Positions 43,638-51,757 of a stretch of DNA of 64,000 nt are shown here, one piece after another (position 1 is the first letter of the stretch; each line of letters opens with the position of its first letter). The stretch covers positions 2,141,776-2,205,775 of the forward strand of contig NZ_VLKC01000002.1 in the NCBI RefSeq assembly GCF_007830295.1. The letters run 5' to 3'. This stretch comes from Sporomusa sp. KB1 (GTDB taxonomy: Bacteria; Bacillota; Negativicutes; Sporomusales; Sporomusaceae). The translations under genes and the position numbers were made by a program. The notes under the pieces were generated by a model, which saw nothing but the letters and a program-made list of their open reading frames with translations, was not told the origin of the DNA and searched no databases.

Positions 43638-43720
43638 TTTGTTATTTCACACTCCTTATCTATATGATTTTATGCAAGAGTACAACCAGTAACCGCATAT
43701 GTTTTACCGGGGGTGGTGAC

Positions 43721-43885
43721 ATGATTGGTGTGATTGATGAGGAAAACTCTAGTTTTCCTGTAACCGAAGCAGCCCAGGAAGCCTTTGAAGCAGCAATGGC
43801 AAAAATTATTATGGCTAGGTGGGAAGCTATGTCAGTAGAGGAGCAAGCTAAGATAATTAAGCCAAGTAAATCCGGTAAGTCCTAA
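43721..43885 (+). CDS. Small acidic protein inside the recombinase element
   Basis: A 54-aa ORF, divergent from the recombinase, starting MIGVIDEENSSFPVTEAAQE and ending KPSKSGKS. GGGGGTGGTGAC sits directly before ATG 43721. No family recognised. By size and position it could be a recombination directionality factor (SprB of SP-beta is of similar size), but nothing in the sequence proves that. Confidence 0.55.
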   Translation: MIGVIDEENSSFPVTEAAQEAFEAAMAKIIMARWEAMSVEEQAKIIKPSKSGKS

Positions 43886-43899
43886 GACAGAGGGAAAAA

Positions 43900-43932
43900 C
43901 TATAAAAAAATAAAAAGCCGCGCAGCGGCAAA
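43900..43932 (-). terminator. Terminator between the convergent small ORFs
   Basis: On the minus strand a GCCGC/GCGGC stem is followed by TTTTTATTTTTTT. It ends the 48-aa ORF and may also affect the opposite transcript. Confidence 0.7.
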
Positions 43933-43933
43933 A

Positions 43934-44080
43934 TCAAGTTGTTTTATCCATTTGCTTAATTACGTTAAATACCTGCTGATAAAGATTTGTTATCGATGTT
44001 GCACTAGGCATTAATTGTGTATTACTTGCAGCTGCTGCAACAATTTGAGCAGTTAATGTAGCAATCTGTTGATTATCCAT
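43934..44080 (-). CDS. Small helical protein inside the recombinase element
   Basis: A 48-aa ORF with a strong GGGAGG 8 bases before ATG. It starts MDNQQIATLTAQIVAAAASN and ends VFNVIKQMDKTT. The Ala-rich amphipathic sequence suggests one helix. Family and role are unknown; with the two other small ORFs it forms the element's only cargo besides the recombinase. Confidence 0.55.
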   Translation of the reverse strand: MDNQQIATLTAQIVAAAASNTQLMPSATSITNLYQQVFNVIKQMDKTT

Positions 44081-44267
44081 CTATTAATCCTCCCTAAAAC
44101 TGATTCCTAATTGATTCATTATACGAGTAATGCTTTAAGGATATGCACCAATTTGTAGCAAGCGGTAATCAATCCTAATAGGACTTTTGACCTGTAAAGT
44201 TAGTAAATTTGTCTTAAGGAAGTATAGTAAAGGATGTCGAAATAGATATAAAAATAATAATAGGGTG

Positions 44268-44486
44268 ATGGAAATGGGTGCAATGATCGAGGAAATTGAT
44301 TCTTTGAAGAAGCAAATGGTTGGCTTAGGATATGTAGAGGGAGAGGTAAACGCGTTTATACATGATGCTATAGGAGACAAGCCGATATCTAAGCTTAGCA
44401 ATCAAGAGTATAAAGATTTGATTGACTACTTGAACAGCTATCTATTGTTTGCGAAAAAAAGCAAAGGATTAGTATCGAGTCATTAA
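44268..44486 (+). CDS. Small protein inside the recombinase element
   Basis: A 72-aa ORF: MEMGAMIEEIDSLKKQMVGLG, a central EGEVNAFIHDAIGDKPISKLSNQEYKDLIDYLNSYLLF and a basic end. It is predicted helical and has no recognised domain. The start could be ATG 44268 or 44274; the Shine-Dalgarno is modest. Its own terminator follows at 44489. Candidate accessory factor for excision, on position alone. Confidence 0.5.
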   Translation: MEMGAMIEEIDSLKKQMVGLGYVEGEVNAFIHDAIGDKPISKLSNQEYKDLIDYLNSYLLFAKKSKGLVSSH

Positions 44487-44488
44487 TT

Positions 44489-44508
44489 GAGCCTGCGGGC
44501 TCTTTTTT
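44489..44508 (+). terminator. Terminator
   Basis: GAGCC/GGCTC stem with a 4-nt loop and six T, right after the 72-aa ORF. Confidence 0.82.
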
Positions 44509-44613
44509 CATGTTCCCCAATAAGTATTCTAACGGTGTTAGCTCTGGAGATAATATAGTTTCTAAACGTTTATACATATATAGGAAGTCTTAATTTCTGT
44601 CATGTTTTTTTTA

Positions 44614-44988
44614 TCAATGTGTGTTTGTGCCATGAAGGCCATAGGCATCATAATTGAGGCCCATCCAGCGTGTGCCGAGCACTCCGCCTGGGTTGGTAAT
44701 TTTCGTGGCAATGGCAAAATTGCCGGTAGGCGTTGGGGTTGATGGTTTGCCGATGGCAACTGGGTATTGACGGACTGGGTTATTACCATCAAATAAGGTT
44801 ATTTGGCGCTGGGATTTAACCAGCAAAATATTAGCTCTGGGCAATATGTGGCTAGCTCTGATAGGGGAGATTGGTATTACTTCCTCAGTGGTGGCAGTCA
44901 GGTTTTGACAGTAGGAGATATAACTTTCGCCTGCTGCCAGCGTAATGTTTTTTAAAGATTCGGGCAAATAAATCTTTCTAATATTCAA
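44614..44988 (-). CDS. L,D-transpeptidase, N-terminal half (gene interrupted)
   Basis: Reads leftward from TTG 44988 (GGAGG 9 bases upstream). The conserved first part of a YkuD catalytic domain is visible: ANILLVKSQRQITLFDGNN, YPVAIGKPSTPTPTGNFAIATK and RWMGLNYDAYGLHGTN with the catalytic His. Then come two foreign codons and a stop (TGA 44616-44614). There is no signal peptide, as in B. subtilis YkuD. Joined to the half at 41975-42094 it gives a 160-aa enzyme, close to YkuD (164 aa). Such enzymes make 3-3 peptidoglycan cross-links or modify spore cortex. It diverges from cphB. Confidence 0.88.
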   Translation of the reverse strand: MNIRKIYLPESLKNITLAAGESYISYCQNLTATTEEVIPISPIRASHILPRANILLVKSQRQITLFDGNNPVRQYPVAIGKPSTPTPTGNFAIATKITNPGGVLGTRWMGLNYDAYGLHGTNTH

Positions 44989-45132
44989 TATGCTTCGACC
45001 TCCGTTTGCTCCCGTTTTTCTGCTTCATTATATTCAATACCAGTCAATTCGGTTAATAAAAACCTATTGAATAAATTTTATACAATTTTGGTAAAAATAG
45101 GAGCATAAGATAAATAGGAGAATTATGTTAGG

Positions 45133-45969
45133 ATGAATGACACAATAACAGCAAATAAAGACAAACCGTGCGGTAGTTTACTTATCATTGGCGGTCATGA
45201 AGATAAAGTAGGCGAGTGCTTGATCTTGCGTCAGTTTATAGATATGGCTGGCGGCAAAAATAGCCAGATTGTAGTGATTGCTACTGCCACCGGCCAGCCC
45301 CGCCTTGTGGGTAATGAATACCGGCAACTATTTTCTTCTCTCGGAGTGGCGGCAGTCACCATTATGGCTGTTGCCGACCGGGAGGCGGCAAACCAACAGG
45401 AACAGGCTGAGATTATAAAGCAGGCCACCGGCATATTTTTCACAGGCGGCGACCAACTGCGTTTTACCAGTATTCTTGGAGGGTCAGCCGTTGACGCTGC
45501 CATTCGGGCTGCTTTCAGGCAAGGAGCTGTCATTGCCGGGACAAGTGCAGGGGCAGCTGTTATGAGTGAGACCATGATTGTAGCCGGTAACTCCAATGAT
45601 ACGCCTAAAAAGTCTTCCCTAATCATGGCTCAGGGCATGGGGTTTTTAGCAGAGGGGGTAGTTGATCAGCATTTTGCCCAACGTGGACGTATTAACCGTT
45701 TGCTAGAAGCAGTCGCCCAAAATCCGCATGTTTTGGGAATCGGCATTGACGAAGATACAGCCCTTGTTGTTGGACCCGACCGGCTTTGTCAGGTAATTGG
45801 CTCACAGACGGTGACCATTATTGACGGTAAGAGTATTATCTATTCCAACATTTCTGAGTCCAATCGCTATCAGCCATTAGCCATATCTAATGTACTATTA
45901 CACATTTTGCCTGCAGGATTTGGTTTTGATTTAAATCTAAGGCTGCCATTGCAGCTTGCTACTAACTAG
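45133..45969 (+). CDS. cphB: Cyanophycinase
   Basis: A 278-aa serine peptidase of family S51 that cuts cyanophycin into beta-Asp-Arg dipeptides. Motifs: LLIIGGHEDK, FFTGGDQLRFTSIL, the nucleophile elbow AGTSAGAAVMSETMI (Ser about 138), VVDQHFAQRGRINRL and GIGIDEDTALVV. ATG 45133 is about 12 bases after AGGAG; spacing is long, but the alternative ATG nearby is out of frame. It is followed 18 bp later by cphA, a degradation-synthesis pair. Confidence 0.93.
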   Translation: MNDTITANKDKPCGSLLIIGGHEDKVGECLILRQFIDMAGGKNSQIVVIATATGQPRLVGNEYRQLFSSLGVAAVTIMAVADREAANQQEQAEIIKQATGIFFTGGDQLRFTSILGGSAVDAAIRAAFRQGAVIAGTSAGAAVMSETMIVAGNSNDTPKKSSLIMAQGMGFLAEGVVDQHFAQRGRINRLLEAVAQNPHVLGIGIDEDTALVVGPDRLCQVIGSQTVTIIDGKSIIYSNISESNRYQPLAISNVLLHILPAGFGFDLNLRLPLQLATN

Positions 45970-45987
45970 CTAAAGGAGGATTGCAAC

Positions 45988-48654
45988 ATGAAATTATTAT
46001 CTACACGCTTTATTGCCGGACCTAACATCTACAGTTATCGCCCGGTTATTAAAGCGACTATTGATATTGGCAGCTATGAAGATATAGACAGCAGTGGAAT
46101 GGTTGATTTTGTCGTGTGCTTATTAGCATTACTGCCAGGACTACACAAGCATAGCTGTTCACGGGGTTATCCTGGCGGTTTTGTAGAACGTTTGCACGAG
46201 GGAACGTATCTGGCACACATTTTTGAGCACGTAGCGCTTGAACTACAGTCGCTGAGCGGTGACGAATATGCCTCTGCTTTTGGCAAGACCCGCGGGTCGG
46301 GGCGTCGGGGCATTTATCAGGTTGTATTTGGTTGTAAATCAGGTCAGGTAGGGCTAGCTGCCGCTGACGGTGCCTACCGTTTGCTTGTGGCGGTGCTTAA
46401 TGGACAAGCTTTTAATGTGCCAGAGGCAGTCGCGAAGCTAAAGAAAATGGGAGAAGAGGGCAGATTGGGACCAAGTACAGCAGCTATTTATGAAGCGGCG
46501 CGACGGCGGGGTATTCCTGTTTTGCGTCCGGATTATGAAGTTAATTTTCTTATTCTCGGCTATGGCAATAAGCAACAGCGGGTTTGGGCTAGTATTACTG
46601 GACAAACAAGTTCCTTGGCTGTTGAGTTGGTGGGAGATAAATTCCTTACCAATACGTTGTTGCGGCAAAATGCTGTGCCTGTACCGGAGGGATATGTTGT
46701 TACAAGCTTGGCAGAGGCTGTCGCTGCTCTTGATAGGATCGGTGCGCCGGTTGTTATTAAACCTGTCAATGGTAACCACGGAAACGGGGTTACGCTAAAT
46801 ATTTGGAATAAAGCCGAGGCGGAACGGGCCTATCAATTGGCTGCCGAGTATGATGAGCGGGTGTTGGTAGAAGAATATGTAGCAGGCCGCCAGTATCGAT
46901 TGTGTGTTGTTAATGGTAAACTGGCGGCAGGGGCTGAGCGGATACCGGCCCATGTTGTTGGCGACGGTATTCATTCAATTGCTGAACTGGTTGAATTGGT
47001 TAATCTAGATCCGGCTCGTGGCAGTGGTCACAGTCGCCCGCTAACCTGTTTGCAAATAGATGCCGCGGCCATTATGACCCTGTCCCGGCAAAACCTATCA
47101 GCAGCGTCTATCCCAGCTGCCGGACAGCTGGTCGATATCCGTGACAATGCGAATCTGAGTACTGGTGCAACAGCCAAAGACGTAACTGCCAGTATTCACC
47201 CGGACATCATCCGGCTGGTGGAGCGGGCAGTGCGGCTTACTGGTCTGGATGTGGCAGGGGTTGACCTGGTTATGCCTGATATTTGTCGGCCGCTGGCTGC
47301 CGGGCAAGGGGCCATTATCGAAATTAATGCTGCGCCTGGCCTTAGAATGCATTTGTATCCAAGTTCGGGGATACCCCGTGATTTAGGCGCAGTCATTGTT
47401 GATTATCTATTTCCTAATGGGGCCGATGGCCGGATACCGATAATTGCCGTCACTGGCACAAATGGCAAAACCACGGTTACTAGGCTTATTGGTCATATCT
47501 TTCGGCAAGCTGGCTATAAAACAGGCATGACCACCTCTAGCGGCATCTATGTGGATCAGGAGTGTATTATGCAAGGTGACACAACTGGTCCAGCCAGTAC
47601 GGCCATGATATTGTCTGATCCTGCGGTAGAAGTGGCTGTATTGGAAGTCGCTCGCGGTGGTATCATCCGAGGTGGATTGGGCTATGATTTTGCTGATGTC
47701 GGCATAATTACGAATATTACCGAAGATCATATTGGGCAGGATGGTATTGAGGATCTTGAGGATTTGGCCTATATTAAGTCTTTGGTTATTGAACGCGTGC
47801 GGCCAGATGGTGTTGTGCTTTTAAATGCAGATGATAGCCGGGTGGCAGATCTCAAGGTACGGACAAAGAGTGAAATTATTTATTTTAGTACCCAGCCTGA
47901 CAATATTATTGTTCGTCGCCATCTCGGTGAAGGGGGCCGGGCCTGTTTTGTCAAAAATGATGCCATTTATCTGGCAGCGGGAAAAAAAGAGCAAGTTCTG
48001 ATTACAATTGTTAATGTCCCCCTTACCTTGCAGGGGTTTGCCTATCATAATATTCAAAACACTGTAATTGCCGTTGCGGCTTGTTGGTCGCAGAAGCTAT
48101 CCTTAGAGGCTATTCATAAAGGCGTGATCAGCTTTAACCAAAACCCGGGGAGACTTATGCTGATGGCGATGGCGGGTTTTCGGGTTTGCGTTGATTACGC
48201 TCACAATCCGGCTGGTTGTCAGGCGTTGGCAAGTACTTTAAGGCGCCTTAAGCCACGAAGATTGATTGGAGTTATTGCGGCACCTGGGGACCGGAGGGAT
48301 GATGTTATCATCAGCCTTGGCAGGGCTGCCGGCCAGGGATTTGACAGTATCTATATTAAGGAAGATTGTGATTTGCGGGGGCGGCAGCCGGGTGAGACAG
48401 CAGCCCTGCTGTTGCAAGGTGCTTTGGAAGCTGGGATGGCTGCTGCGCAGGTAACCACCATTTTTGATGAATGCGAGGCCGTGACTACTGCTTTGAACCA
48501 GGCCGTTGCAGACGATTTAATTGCCATTTTTTACGAAAACTATGATGTTGTCATGACGACGATAACCGGGTTTGAGCAGAGACAAAAATCCGGCTGCTTG
48601 TGTAGAACAGACCTCCCGAAATTAGTGGTCGCCGGAATGCGAATCAAAGGATAA
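45988..48654 (+). CDS. cphA: Cyanophycin synthetase
   Basis: An 888-aa ligase that builds multi-L-arginyl-poly-L-aspartate. Order: N-terminal domain (about 1-160, HSCSRGYPGGFVERLHEGTYLAHIFEHVALELQ), ATP-grasp domain (about 210-470, APVVIKPVNGNHGNGVTLNI, IIEINAAPGLRMH) and a Mur-ligase domain with P-loop VTGTNGKTTVTRLIGHI near residue 492 and VCVDYAHNPAGCQAL. Length matches the usual 870-900 aa. AAAGGAGG precedes ATG 45988. Cyanophycin stores nitrogen, carbon and energy; with cphB it forms a complete cycle. Confidence 0.96.
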   Translation: MKLLSTRFIAGPNIYSYRPVIKATIDIGSYEDIDSSGMVDFVVCLLALLPGLHKHSCSRGYPGGFVERLHEGTYLAHIFEHVALELQSLSGDEYASAFGKTRGSGRRGIYQVVFGCKSGQVGLAAADGAYRLLVAVLNGQAFNVPEAVAKLKKMGEEGRLGPSTAAIYEAARRRGIPVLRPDYEVNFLILGYGNKQQRVWASITGQTSSLAVELVGDKFLTNTLLRQNAVPVPEGYVVTSLAEAVAALDRIGAPVVIKPVNGNHGNGVTLNIWNKAEAERAYQLAAEYDERVLVEEYVAGRQYRLCVVNGKLAAGAERIPAHVVGDGIHSIAELVELVNLDPARGSGHSRPLTCLQIDAAAIMTLSRQNLSAASIPAAGQLVDIRDNANLSTGATAKDVTASIHPDIIRLVERAVRLTGLDVAGVDLVMPDICRPLAAGQGAIIEINAAPGLRMHLYPSSGIPRDLGAVIVDYLFPNGADGRIPIIAVTGTNGKTTVTRLIGHIFRQAGYKTGMTTSSGIYVDQECIMQGDTTGPASTAMILSDPAVEVAVLEVARGGIIRGGLGYDFADVGIITNITEDHIGQDGIEDLEDLAYIKSLVIERVRPDGVVLLNADDSRVADLKVRTKSEIIYFSTQPDNIIVRRHLGEGGRACFVKNDAIYLAAGKKEQVLITIVNVPLTLQGFAYHNIQNTVIAVAACWSQKLSLEAIHKGVISFNQNPGRLMLMAMAGFRVCVDYAHNPAGCQALASTLRRLKPRRLIGVIAAPGDRRDDVIISLGRAAGQGFDSIYIKEDCDLRGRQPGETAALLLQGALEAGMAAAQVTTIFDECEAVTTALNQAVADDLIAIFYENYDVVMTTITGFEQRQKSGCLCRTDLPKLVVAGMRIKG

Positions 48655-48747
48655 TGAAAAAAATATGGAAAGCAGGTTGGTAGTTGCAGGCAACTACCCG
48701 AACAGGTAGAATATATATGATATAGACTGCCTGTGGGGGTGTCATGG

Positions 48748-49230
48748 ATGGAAAAGAACGATACAATTGTTGACCAGGAGCTTCAACTAGTAATTTTTAA
48801 ACTGGCCCAGGAAGAGTATGGGTTACCCATTACCAAGGTGAAGGAAATAAATCGTCTGGTGCCGATTACCAAATTGCCACAAACGCCTCTGTTTATGGAA
48901 GGCATCATAAACTTACGCAGCCGGATTATTCCGGTAATAGACCTAAGAAAACGTTTTGGAATTGCCGTTTCTGAATACACGGAAGAGAGCCGGATTATTA
49001 TTGTCGAAGTTAGTGGTGAGACGGTTGGCGTTATTGTTGATGCCGTTGCTGAGGTAGTCCGGATAGCTGCCGCCAGTGTTGAGCCGCCGCCCCCGTCATT
49101 TGTTCTTGATGCGAAATATATCCAGGGGATAGGAAAACTAGAGGACCGGTTACTTATCTTGCTCGAGATTGATCAAATTTTGAGTTCGCAAGAAACCATT
49201 AATTTGAAACAGCTTACTTTGCAAGGATAG
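48748..49230 (+). CDS. CheW-like chemotaxis coupling protein
   Basis: A 160-aa CheW domain protein. LQLVIFKLAQEEYGLPITKVKEI, PLFMEGIINLRSRIIPVIDLRKRFG and IIVEVSGETVGVIVDAVAEVVRI are standard CheW motifs; the end (ILLEIDQIL) completes the domain. Such proteins couple receptors to CheA, but no receptor, CheA or other chemotaxis gene is nearby. ATG 48748 (GGGGGT) is preferred to GTG 48733. It lies 3 bp before ispE. Confidence 0.9.
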   Translation: MEKNDTIVDQELQLVIFKLAQEEYGLPITKVKEINRLVPITKLPQTPLFMEGIINLRSRIIPVIDLRKRFGIAVSEYTEESRIIIVEVSGETVGVIVDAVAEVVRIAAASVEPPPPSFVLDAKYIQGIGKLEDRLLILLEIDQILSSQETINLKQLTLQG

Positions 49231-49233
49231 GAT

Positions 49234-50094
49234 ATGCTAATACTTAACGCCTATGCAAAGATTAATTTGGCGCTTGATGTCCTCTATAAACGCCCTGACG
49301 GCTACCATGAAGTAGCTATGGTTATGCAAGCGGTCCGACTTGCAGATACAGTTACGTTAACAAGTCAGCCTAACGATATTGCGCTGAGTATCAATATTTC
49401 CGGTTTACCGGCAGATGCCAGCAATTTGGCTTATCGGGCGGCTGCTTTGCTCAAGCCATACGCTTCCCCGCAGCAGGGGGTTCATATCCGATTGGACAAG
49501 CAGATTCCGCTCGCTGCAGGCTTAGCCGGTGGCAGCGCGGATGCCGCCTCTGTGCTTAAGGGATTAAACAGCTTATGGGAACTCAATCTGAGCTTGGATG
49601 AGCTTAGTAAGCTTGCTGCCCAGCTTGGTTCGGATGTGCCATTTTGCCTATATAATTCTACCATGCTGGCAACAGGGCGGGGAGAACTGCTGGAACCGCT
49701 GCCGCCGCTTAAATCCTGTTATGTTGTACTTGCCAAGCCGGCGATTGAAGTACCTACTTCCTGGGTGTACCAGCAATTCAAGGCAGACAAAGTTTCACGA
49801 CGCCCGGATATTGCAGCTATGCGTAGTTGTCTTGCAGCGGGCAGCTTGACGGGAGTGGCCCGAAATTTGGTTAATGTACTGGAGAGTGTAACGATTCCCG
49901 CATACCCGGTAATTGCTAAGATTAAAGAGTCTATGCTTAGATATGGAGCTATGGCGGCGCTGATGTCTGGTAGTGGGCCAACCGTATTTGGTCTTGCTGA
50001 TTGCCAGGAGCAGGCAGAGGCTATTGCCTGCCAGCTAAGGGCTGAGGGCGTGCCTGAAATATTTATAGCAGAAACAGTTTCAAAGGTGGAGTGA
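49234..50094 (+). CDS. ispE: 4-diphosphocytidyl-2-C-methyl-D-erythritol kinase
   Basis: A 286-aa GHMP kinase of the non-mevalonate isoprenoid pathway. It has AYAKINLALDVLYKRPDGYHEV, the ATP loop PLAAGLAGGSADAASVL, LGSDVPFCL and the late MSGSGPTVFGL. It marks the return to the Bacillus gene order (ispE-purR-glmU-prs-pth). The GntR gene follows 3 bp later. Confidence 0.95.
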   Translation: MLILNAYAKINLALDVLYKRPDGYHEVAMVMQAVRLADTVTLTSQPNDIALSINISGLPADASNLAYRAAALLKPYASPQQGVHIRLDKQIPLAAGLAGGSADAASVLKGLNSLWELNLSLDELSKLAAQLGSDVPFCLYNSTMLATGRGELLEPLPPLKSCYVVLAKPAIEVPTSWVYQQFKADKVSRRPDIAAMRSCLAAGSLTGVARNLVNVLESVTIPAYPVIAKIKESMLRYGAMAALMSGSGPTVFGLADCQEQAEAIACQLRAEGVPEIFIAETVSKVE

Positions 50095-50097
50095 ATT

Positions 50098-50781
50098 GTG
50101 GAGAGACGATTAATACCGATTAGATTAGACAGCTATAAACCACTCAGAGAAGTGGTAGCAGAAACATTAAGAGAAGCTATTGTTAGTGGAACATTAAAAC
50201 CCGGCGAGCGGTTGATGGAAATTCAGCTGGCGGAAGAATTAGGTGTAAGTCGCACGCCGGTGCGGGAAGCCATCCGCAAGTTGGAGTTGGAAGGCTTTGT
50301 TGTTATGATTCCCCGTCGGGGAACCTATGTGGCTGATCTGTCAATTAAAGACATTAATGAGGTCTTTGAAATACGTACCGCACTTGATGTGTTGGCTGCC
50401 GGCCTTGCGGTCGAGCGTATTACTGAAGATGAATTGGAACAACTGGAACGACTGCTGGTGGAAATTGGTGAATTAATCGAGGGAGACGATATTGATAGAA
50501 TAGTCGAGGTTGACAGCCAATTCCATGATGTTTTATACAGGGCCAGCCGTAACGAACGCTTAGTTGGTATTATCAGCAATCTCAGAGAACAGTTTACCCG
50601 CTTCCGGGCAATCTCCATCCAGTATCCGGGGCGGATGAAAGTATCTATAGAAGAACATTGCCACTTGGTTGAGGCTATTGCCTGCCGCAATACTGAACTG
50701 GCCCAGCAAATTGCCCGCGAGCATATGGAGAACTCAGAACAGACATTGCTGCAGGATTTGAACGAACGCCGTCAGGCCTAA
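50098..50781 (+). CDS. GntR/FadR family transcriptional regulator
   Basis: A 227-aa regulator. The winged helix lies at about 10-80 (LREAIVSGTLKPGERLMEIQLAEELGVSRTPVREAIRKLELEGFV), followed by an FCD effector domain (about 90-215) with the conserved Asp/His metal-binding positions (DSQFHDVLYRAS, EEHCHLVEAIA). Effector and targets are unknown. GTG 50098 follows GGAG. It lies between ispE and the nucleotidyltransferase gene, with short spacing, so all three are likely one operon. Confidence 0.9.
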   Translation: MERRLIPIRLDSYKPLREVVAETLREAIVSGTLKPGERLMEIQLAEELGVSRTPVREAIRKLELEGFVVMIPRRGTYVADLSIKDINEVFEIRTALDVLAAGLAVERITEDELEQLERLLVEIGELIEGDDIDRIVEVDSQFHDVLYRASRNERLVGIISNLREQFTRFRAISIQYPGRMKVSIEEHCHLVEAIACRNTELAQQIAREHMENSEQTLLQDLNERRQA

Positions 50782-50804
50782 CATCTCAAAAGGAGTGTAA
50801 CTTA

Positions 50805-51563
50805 ATGTATGATGCCATAATCCTGGCTGGTGGAGAAAATAATGAGCATTTAAATCGCTATACAGCACAGCCCTATGAGGCCCTGATTGATATTGCCGGC
50901 AAACCAATGGTGGAGTATGTGGCCGAGGCGCTTGCGACCAGTAGCCATGTTTCCCGCATTTTTGTTGCTGGTCCAGCCGAAGAACTGGGCAAATGCTCGT
51001 TCCCTGAAAAGGCCGTCATCCTAAAAGGCGGTCAGACAATTATGGAAACCATCAGCTTGGGAATGAAGGCATTAGGACATGAAAATCTGACTTTGGTGGT
51101 AACAGCGGATATTCCGCTACTGACAGCGGCAGCTATTGATGATTTTCTTAGGCAATGTGCCAGCGTGGATGCTGATGTATATTATCCTGTTATTGCTCAG
51201 TGTGATCATGAACGCCGTTTTCCAGGTAATAAACGGACCTATGTGCGCTTGAAGGAAGGAACATTTACCGGGGGCAATATCTTTCTTGCCAACCCCCGGA
51301 TTGTTCCGCAATGTGTACAAGTCGCCGAGCGTATTATTGCTAACCGGAAAAATCCTGTTAGGCTGTGCTTCCTGTTAGGCTGGATTTTTGTTGTGAAATT
51401 TATTGTAGGCTCACTGAAGCTTACCCAGGTAGAAGCCCGGGTAAGTGATATTCTGAGAATTAAAGGTGCGGTGATTCGTTCCCCGTATGCGGAACTTGGC
51501 ATTGATGTCGATAAACCAAGTGATTTGGAGTTAGTAAGAATTTGTTTTGCCCAAACCTGCTGA
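50805..51563 (+). CDS. MobA-like nucleotidyltransferase family protein
   Basis: A 252-aa NTP-transferase domain protein. It starts YDAIILAGGENNEHLNRYT with the LAGG loop, has ALIDIAGKPMVEYVAEAL, and LTLVVTADIPLLT carrying the metal-binding Asp. FTGGNIFLANPRI and a C-terminal ELGIDVDKPSDLELV complete it. The glycine loop lacks the usual G-x-G-T-R-M end, so substrate is unclear; molybdopterin, CTP-polyol or sugar transfer are all possible. A terminator follows. Confidence 0.8.
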   Translation: MYDAIILAGGENNEHLNRYTAQPYEALIDIAGKPMVEYVAEALATSSHVSRIFVAGPAEELGKCSFPEKAVILKGGQTIMETISLGMKALGHENLTLVVTADIPLLTAAAIDDFLRQCASVDADVYYPVIAQCDHERRFPGNKRTYVRLKEGTFTGGNIFLANPRIVPQCVQVAERIIANRKNPVRLCFLLGWIFVVKFIVGSLKLTQVEARVSDILRIKGAVIRSPYAELGIDVDKPSDLELVRICFAQTC

Positions 51564-51566
51564 TTA

Positions 51567-51591
51567 AACGCGGATATCTTCCGCGTTTTTT
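51567..51591 (+). terminator. Terminator
   Basis: An AACGCGG/CCGCGTT stem followed by a T-run. Confidence 0.85.
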
Positions 51592-51757
51592 ATTTATCCG
51601 CTTCTGGCTGGCGTCCTAAAGGACTTGGTATAAGCCAAGTCTTATATTGCAAAATTTTTATGAGTGGCAGGAATTGTAGATTCTATAGAGAATGTGAATA
51701 AAAAAATATATTTGGGAGATAATATTCGGTATTTCCATGATTGTGGAGGAAGTAAGC

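Larger units (their letters stand above)
42093..44625 (-). mobile_element. Serine-recombinase intervening element splitting an L,D-transpeptidase gene
   Basis: An insertion of about 2.53 kb between the two halves of a ykuD-like gene. It carries a SpoIVCA/CisA-type serine recombinase at one end, reading the same way as the host gene, and three small ORFs. The junction codons are AAT (42094-42092) and AAC (44625-44623), and the shared AA dinucleotide is the likely crossover. Excision there would give GGC-ACA-AAT-GCC, encoding GTNA, and restore the HGTNAP motif in frame. Nothing else in it looks like phage structure, replication or cargo. The design matches sporulation-excised elements such as skin. 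Exact ends within a few bases are inferred. Confidence 0.85.

Noticed and set aside
41975-44988. The split transpeptidase as an ordinary decayed pseudogene
   Set aside because: Both halves are free of stops and frameshifts, the join restores the exact motif, and a recombinase of the excision type lies at one junction. Decay cannot be fully excluded without excision data.
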